The position numbers were made by a program, and so were the translations under genes. From contig JAFYZW010000113.1 in assembly GCA_017548545.1 (NCBI GenBank), positions 1 through 56,205 on the forward strand: DNA of 56,205 nt, written 5' to 3'. Origin of the DNA: Bacteroidales bacterium. GTDB taxonomy: Bacteria; Bacteroidota; Bacteroidia; Bacteroidales; UBA3663. The notes beneath the pieces were generated by a model. It was given only the letters and a program-made list of their open reading frames with translations. It was not told the origin of the DNA and searched no databases. The first letter of the stretch is position 1. Each line of letters starts with the position of its first letter. Positions 52,194 to 56,205 of the stretch are shown piece by piece.

Positions 52194-52646
52194 ATGAAAA
52201 ATATGGAAATCAAGAATTTTGTGGGTTTGGCAAGCGACCATGCAGCATTTCCACTGAAGCAGTTTGTCAAAAAATACCTCGATGAGAAAGGTATCAAATA
52301 TTATGATTATGGCACCTACACCGAAGAGAGCTGTAACTATGCTACCTTCGGACACGCTCTCGCCAACGCCATCGAAGCTGGTGAATGCTATCCCGGTATC
52401 GCCATGTGTGGCAGCGGCGAAGGCATCTCGATGACACTCAACAAGCATCAGCAGATACGTGCTGGCCTCGTTTGGCGTCCCGAGATTGCGCATCTCATCC
52501 GCGAGCACAACGATGCGAACGTCATTGTCTTCCCAGGCCGATTCATCAGCGAAGAAGTTTGCCGTGAGTGCCTCGACGAGTTCTTTGCCACCGAGTTTGC
52601 TGGAGGTCGTCACCAGCAGCGCATCGAAGACATTCCTGTAAAATGA
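52194..52646 (+). CDS. rpiB: Ribose-5-phosphate isomerase B
   Basis: This 150-residue RpiB/LacA-family enzyme has LASDHAAFPLKQF (about 12-24) and the phosphate-binding GIAMCGSGEGISMTLNK (about 68-84), in which the Cys is the catalytic base of the family. It interconverts ribulose- and ribose-5-phosphate, the partner reaction to transketolase encoded just upstream. An alternative start is Met4. Its TGA overlaps the ATG of the next gene (ATGA). Confidence 0.92.
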   Translation: MKNMEIKNFVGLASDHAAFPLKQFVKKYLDEKGIKYYDYGTYTEESCNYATFGHALANAIEAGECYPGIAMCGSGEGISMTLNKHQQIRAGLVWRPEIAHLIREHNDANVIVFPGRFISEEVCRECLDEFFATEFAGGRHQQRIEDIPVK

Positions 52647-53491
52647 AAAAGCTTTTTATACTTTTAGCAGCAGGAGCCCTGCTGGCTTCCTGCACCCAGA
52701 AGCCCCAAGGACCGACACAAGCGGAATATGATGCGTTGGCCCAGGAAAAGGACTCCCTTGCCACACAAATGACCGAACTGCAGGATCTCATTGGTTCGGT
52801 CACCGCCAGCCTCGACAGCATCGACACGCAGGAAGGCCTCCTCTTTGTAAACAACGAAGATGGTACCAAGGCCAGCAAGAGGCAGCTCATGGATCGCATC
52901 CAGAACTACAAGGACCTCCTTGCCCGCCAGCGCACACAGCTCGAGAAACTCGAAAACCAAGCAAAGAGCGACAAGGCCAACATCCGTGAACTCCGTACCA
53001 TCATTGGCCGTCTGCGTCAGGAGATTCACGACAAGGAGGTTCGTATTGCCGAACTTGAGAACGACCTGACAAACCGGAAGAAGGACATCGCCCAGCTTGA
53101 GAAAACCCTCGCCAAAAGCGAAGAGAATACAGCCAACATGACCAAGGCTCGCGATGCGCTGCAGGAGGTGGCCGACTATCAGAAGCAGGTCATCAACACA
53201 GCATACTTCGTAGTTGGTTCAAAGTCCATGCTCCGCGATTTAGGACTTATCAAGGGCGTCTTCAAGCAGAAGGCCGACTACGCCAACCTCGACAACACTA
53301 AGTTCACTAAAGTCGATATCCGCGACTTCAAGGAGCTTAACATCAACAGCAAGAAGGCCAAACTCATCACCGAGAAGCCTGCCAACTCCTACCTGCTCAT
53401 CGAAAATCCCGACGAGACCACCACACTCCGCATCACCGACCCCGATGCTTTCTGGGAAAGCTCGCAGTATCTGATTATCCAAACAAAATAA
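52643..53491 (+). CDS. Coiled-coil lipoprotein of unknown function
   Basis: This 282-residue protein has lipobox LASC (Cys17), a long heptad-rich coiled coil (about 25-180, rich in Leu, Glu, Lys and Gln) and a globular C-terminal part (about 183-282) with no motif I recognise. It would be anchored to a membrane facing the periplasm. The ATG overlaps the rpiB stop by one base step (ATGA), indicating coupled translation. The SGNH hydrolase gene follows 7 bases later. Similar lipoproteins occur widely in Bacteroidales without assigned function. Confidence 0.8.
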   Translation: MKKLFILLAAGALLASCTQKPQGPTQAEYDALAQEKDSLATQMTELQDLIGSVTASLDSIDTQEGLLFVNNEDGTKASKRQLMDRIQNYKDLLARQRTQLEKLENQAKSDKANIRELRTIIGRLRQEIHDKEVRIAELENDLTNRKKDIAQLEKTLAKSEENTANMTKARDALQEVADYQKQVINTAYFVVGSKSMLRDLGLIKGVFKQKADYANLDNTKFTKVDIRDFKELNINSKKAKLITEKPANSYLLIENPDETTTLRITDPDAFWESSQYLIIQTK

Positions 53492-53498
53492 AGGGATA

Positions 53499-54362
53499 AT
53501 GAAAAACTTTGTTCTTACTCTTTTCCTCGCTTGTGCGCTTCCTGCTGCAGCACAGCAAGTTGGTCCTCGTTTTGCACAAGCACCACGCTTTATGGGCCAC
53601 GACACCATCCGCATAGCCTGCGTGGGCAACTCCATCACAGAAGGACATGGCCTCAAGGACAAGAAGACTGAAGCATATCCAGCACGCCTCCAGGAACTCC
53701 TTGGCGATCGATACTATGTGCAGAACTTCGGTCTCTCGGGTTACACGCTCATGAACGGCACCGACCGCCCTTACATGCACGATGGACGCTGGTTCCGCTT
53801 CCAGAAAGCGTTAGCCAGCAATCCAGATATCGTGACCATCAAGCTCGGCACCAACGACTCGAAGACACCTTACGACTCGCTGCTCCATGCCGACTTCATG
53901 CGCGACTTGAATGCAATGATCGACTCGTTCCAAGCATTGCCCAGCAAGCCCTACATCTACTTATGTCTGCCCATCCCCGCCAATGGCGAGGTGTGGACCA
54001 TCCGTGACTCGGTTATTGTAGGTGAAGTTATCCCGCGCATCCGAGCCGTCGCTCAAGAGCGCAACCTGCCTGTTATCGACCTCTACAAGCCCATGAAACC
54101 CTTCATGGACCTCCTTCCCGACAAGATTCATCCCAATGCCGCAGGCGCCATGCTCATCGCCGAGGAGATTGCTCGTCGCATCGAGACCGATATGCTCAAG
54201 GGTGTCATTCACTTTGGCAACGGACCGCGTGGAATGCGCCCAAGAGTCATGCGCGCCGACATGGGAAAGAGAGCCGAATTTACTCCCAAACCCAATCCTA
54301 CTTCTAATCCAAACATCAAAGTTGAACACAAATCACGCCATCAGAAGGGTCGCAAGAAATAG
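53499..54362 (+). CDS. Secreted SGNH/GDSL-type hydrolase
   Basis: This 287-residue exported protein has a signal peptide (1-19, ending AAA), block I GNSIT with nucleophile Ser45 (43-47), block III GTND (117-120) and block V with Asp208 and His211 (DKIHPN). The fold removes acyl or acetyl groups from carbohydrates or lipids, as in sialate-O-acetylesterase relatives, but the substrate cannot be read here. The last 40 residues form a basic, Pro/Lys/Arg-rich tail (ending RHQKGRKK) beyond the domain. It is the last gene of tkt-rpiB-lipoprotein-hydrolase. Confidence 0.85.
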   Translation: MKNFVLTLFLACALPAAAQQVGPRFAQAPRFMGHDTIRIACVGNSITEGHGLKDKKTEAYPARLQELLGDRYYVQNFGLSGYTLMNGTDRPYMHDGRWFRFQKALASNPDIVTIKLGTNDSKTPYDSLLHADFMRDLNAMIDSFQALPSKPYIYLCLPIPANGEVWTIRDSVIVGEVIPRIRAVAQERNLPVIDLYKPMKPFMDLLPDKIHPNAAGAMLIAEEIARRIETDMLKGVIHFGNGPRGMRPRVMRADMGKRAEFTPKPNPTSNPNIKVEHKSRHQKGRKK

Positions 54363-54391
54363 CATTCTTCAATAACTACTATCTCAATTAT

Positions 54392-54430
54392 AAAGACGGG
54401 AGACTCCAGCTAATGGAACCTCCCGTCTTT
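54392..54430. terminator. Bidirectional terminator between the SGNH hydrolase and sugar transporter genes
   Basis: AAAGACGGGAG pairs with CTCCCGTCTTT (11 bp) around a 17-base loop, located between two convergent genes. Confidence 0.85.
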
Positions 54431-54461
54431 AATAACCTACTATTACTTCTTAACTGAACTA

Positions 54462-55688
54462 CTATTTGTCAGTCAGACGCTTACGAATGGCATAAGCCAG
54501 AACAACAACGAACCCGCATAATGGCAAGAAGAACGGAAGTACATAGCCGATGTTATCGGCCATTATGCCCATCAATAGGAATGCGCAACCGCCGACAGGT
54601 GTCATCATCAGGACACTGCCTGCCCGACCTACCAGGCGTGGAGCCACATCATTCAAAGCCATACTGTAGATGGTGGGGAACATGATGGATTCGCACAGAT
54701 AGTTGACCATCAGGAAAACGATGGGAAGATAGCGAGTCCACGAAACTTCGTTCTGCATCGAAGAACTGGTCAGGATGACCATCAGAATGCTGAGGAGACT
54801 TCCAGCGGCACACCACGACAGCATACGCGCCGGTTTGACGCTGCGCATAATCCAGCTACCAAGGAAACGTCCGCCCATGAAGATGAATAAGCTTAAGCCA
54901 AGTATATAGCTAGCGCCATCGGCTTTCATCCATCCCATACCTGTCACGAAGAGCACGAAATAGCTGTTGATGCTGATTTCACTTACCTCGTAGGCCAGCA
55001 AAGCCAATAAGCCGAATACAAACAAACGATTGCTCATCAGCGTCTTCAAAGCATTCTTGGGTGCTCCTGTATCTGTTGACTCTTCCTCAATCTGTATTTC
55101 CGGAAGGTTCACCCTGCTGAAAATGACGGCAACAATCATCACCACAATGCCCATCACGGCGTATGGTAGTGACAAATCGGCATCAGCTTGGCTGAAGAGA
55201 TAACCACCCATGATGAGCGGGCCCAACGAACTGCCCAAGCCATTGAAAGATTGACTCAAATTCAGTCGGCTGGTGGCTGTCTCCTTGGGGCCAAGCAAAG
55301 TGGAATAGGGATTGGCTGCAGTCTCCAGAAATGCCAATCCACATGCAATGACGAAAAGGGCACCCAAATAGATTGAAAATGCTTCTACCCGTGCACCTGG
55401 AATAAAGATGAAAGCGCCGACAGCAAAAAGCAGCAATCCAAAGACGACGCCTCTACGATATCCATATCGGCTGATAAAAATTCCCGCCGGGAGCGCCATC
55501 ATAAAATAGGCCAAATAACTACAAACCTGCACCAAGGAACTTTGTCCGATAGAAATGTTCAGCGTGTCCTTGAAATGCTGGTTCAGCACATCCAGCATGG
55601 AACGTGCAAACCCCCATAAGAAGAAGAGAGTCGTGATGAGGATAAACGGAACTAAATATTTCCGCGTTGTTAAAGATGTTTTGCTCAT
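54462..55688 (-). CDS. Sugar MFS transporter, FucP family
   Basis: This 408-residue, twelve-helix carrier has the FHS (fucose-galactose-glucose:H+ symporter) features FFLWGFARSMLDVLNQHFKD near the N-terminus and GLAFLETAANPYSTLLGP (about 117-134). Members import fucose, glucose, galactose or N-acetylglucosamine with protons, and the sugar cannot be decided here. I chose the ATG at 55688. The 55751 start would lie upstream of the -7 box. It is a single gene, and no sugar kinase or regulator is adjacent. Confidence 0.88.
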   Translation of the reverse strand: MSKTSLTTRKYLVPFILITTLFFLWGFARSMLDVLNQHFKDTLNISIGQSSLVQVCSYLAYFMMALPAGIFISRYGYRRGVVFGLLLFAVGAFIFIPGARVEAFSIYLGALFVIACGLAFLETAANPYSTLLGPKETATSRLNLSQSFNGLGSSLGPLIMGGYLFSQADADLSLPYAVMGIVVMIVAVIFSRVNLPEIQIEEESTDTGAPKNALKTLMSNRLFVFGLLALLAYEVSEISINSYFVLFVTGMGWMKADGASYILGLSLFIFMGGRFLGSWIMRSVKPARMLSWCAAGSLLSILMVILTSSSMQNEVSWTRYLPIVFLMVNYLCESIMFPTIYSMALNDVAPRLVGRAGSVLMMTPVGGCAFLLMGIMADNIGYVLPFFLPLCGFVVVLAYAIRKRLTDK

Positions 55689-55711
55689 TGTATTTTGTAT
55701 TCGTACGAGTG

Positions 55712-55719
55712 CAAAGGTA
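55712..55719 (-). promoter_or_regulatory. Putative -7 element of the sugar transporter
   Basis: The minus strand reads TACCTTTG, matching TAnnTTTG, about 24 bases before the ATG. The -33 position is not a clear TTTG. Confidence 0.5.
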
Positions 55720-55814
55720 CGGAAAAAATCGGAATGTTCGCCTTTCTGCACAAAAAAACTGACTTTTTTCGCTCAATTTGCTACATTTACTCCCAAAAAC
55801 ATGTCCAAAACACA

Positions 55815-55851
55815 TAAAAAAGAGACCCGAGCAATAGCAACTCGGGTCTCT
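55815..55851 (-). terminator. Terminator after the 5S rRNA
   Basis: On the minus strand AGAGACCCGAG and CTCGGGTCTCT form a perfect 11-bp stem with a 9-base loop, followed by TTTTT. It is a strong intrinsic terminator ending the tRNA-5S transcript. Confidence 0.92.
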
Positions 55852-55856
55852 AATGT

Positions 55857-55965
55857 AAGGTGGCGGCTTCCTACTCTCCCACTTTCGTAGTACCATCGGC
55901 GTTACAAGGTTTAACTTCTCTGTTCGGAATGGTAAGAGGTGGAGCCCTTGTGCTATAACCGCCTT
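55857..55965 (-). rRNA. rrf: 5S ribosomal RNA
   Basis: The minus strand contains the conserved 5S blocks CCACCTCTTACCATTCCGAA, CAGAGAAGTTAA, CGCCGATGGTACT and GTGGGAGAGTAGG. The ends pair (AAGGCGGTT with the GCCGCCACCTT end). Exact termini are estimated. It follows tRNA-Gln by about 22 bases with no 23S rRNA between. Confidence 0.93.
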
Positions 55966-55987
55966 ATGTTATAGTCTTTGACTATTG

Positions 55988-56058
55988 TTGCTGTACCAGG
56001 ACTCGAACCCAGACTAAGAGAACCAGAATCTCGCGTGCTACCATTACACCATACAGCA
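55988..56058 (-). tRNA. tRNA-Gln (CTG)
   Basis: The minus strand gives a 71-nt cloverleaf with acceptor TGCTGTA/TACAGCA, D-stem GTGT/GCAC and anticodon loop TTCTGGT, so the anticodon is CTG. It reads CAG codons, as a second glutamine isoacceptor besides the expected TTG form elsewhere. Confidence 0.9.
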
Positions 56059-56064
56059 GAGATG

Positions 56065-56136
56065 TAGCGCCTACGGGACTCGAACCCGTGTACCCGGCGT
56101 GAGAGGCCGGTATCCTAACCGCTAGATGAAAGCGCC
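56065..56136 (-). tRNA. tRNA-Glu (CTC)
   Basis: The minus strand gives a 72-nt cloverleaf with acceptor GGCGCTT/AGGCGCT, anticodon stem CCGGC/GCCGG and loop CTCTCAC, so the anticodon is CTC. It is 6 bases upstream of tRNA-Gln in transcription order. Confidence 0.9.
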
Positions 56137-56160
56137 AAAATAAATAAAGATCGTGACGGG

Positions 56161-56205
56161 TGGGCGCTGAGGGATTCGAACCCCCGACCCTCTGCTTGTA
56201 AGGCA
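56161..56205 (-). tRNA. tRNA-Val (TAC), 3' part only
   Basis: The window ends inside this gene. The visible 45 nt comprise the 3' acceptor strand AGCGCCC, the T-arm and the anticodon loop CTTACAA, so the anticodon is TAC. The 5' half is outside the window. Confidence 0.85.

Overview
The window looks like chromosomal DNA from a member of the order Bacteroidales, probably near Prevotella. The evidence is a SusC/SusD pair, TonB receptors with an N-terminal carboxypeptidase-regulatory-like domain, Bacteroidetes-type promoters (TTTG, 19-22 bases, TAnnTTTG) in front of most transcription units, few Shine-Dalgarno sequences, and a fused DAHP synthase-chorismate mutase. The placement below order level is inference. 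Most genes are housekeeping. I see no phage, insertion sequence, CRISPR array or integrase.

Layout. 1-3100 (minus): an OprO/P-type porin, a Dcu C4-dicarboxylate carrier and the start of a secreted protein. 3209-3601: a tRNA operon (Pro, Arg, Asn) with its own promoter and terminator. 3690-4679: a polyprenyl diphosphate synthase. 4845-8314 (plus): a TPP riboswitch controlling a TonB receptor and PnuT, a thiamine uptake operon. 8268-10282 (minus): a QueH-BirA fusion, a 30-residue membrane protein and a 56-residue protein. 10350-15305 (minus): metF-metH-tadA. 15446-20497 (plus): hisS, an M3 peptidase lipoprotein, a Ca/Na antiporter and 5-formyltetrahydrofolate cyclo-ligase. Then folD (minus), a PagL-like outer-membrane protein (plus), ffh (minus) and an orphan MlaF-type ATPase (plus).

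25196-36655 (minus) is a six-gene SusC/SusD operon. It also encodes an HExxH zinc lipoprotein, a DUF4302-like lipoprotein, a secreted protein of unknown function and an Omp28-like secreted protein with a CGWC thioredoxin motif. It looks like a surface capture and import system, with an unknown (perhaps peptidic) substrate.

36855-41020 (minus) is a phenylalanine/tyrosine operon: pheA, aminotransferase, DAHP synthase-chorismate mutase, tyrA. Ahead of pheA is an unannotated 26-codon leader peptide with nine consecutive Phe/Tyr codons, followed by an intrinsic terminator and a perfect 8-bp alternative pairing. This is a complete ribosome-mediated attenuator and the most striking regulatory element here. 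Fructose-bisphosphate aldolase (plus) diverges from it.

42304-46287 (minus) is dnaE. Between dnaE and typA lies an array of eight 42-bp repeats with self-complementary cores. From 46969 to 54362 (plus) come typA, an LptF/G permease, transketolase, rpiB, a coiled-coil lipoprotein and an SGNH hydrolase. The window closes (minus) with a FucP-like sugar transporter and a tRNA-Val/Glu/Gln cluster that runs directly into a 5S rRNA and a strong terminator.
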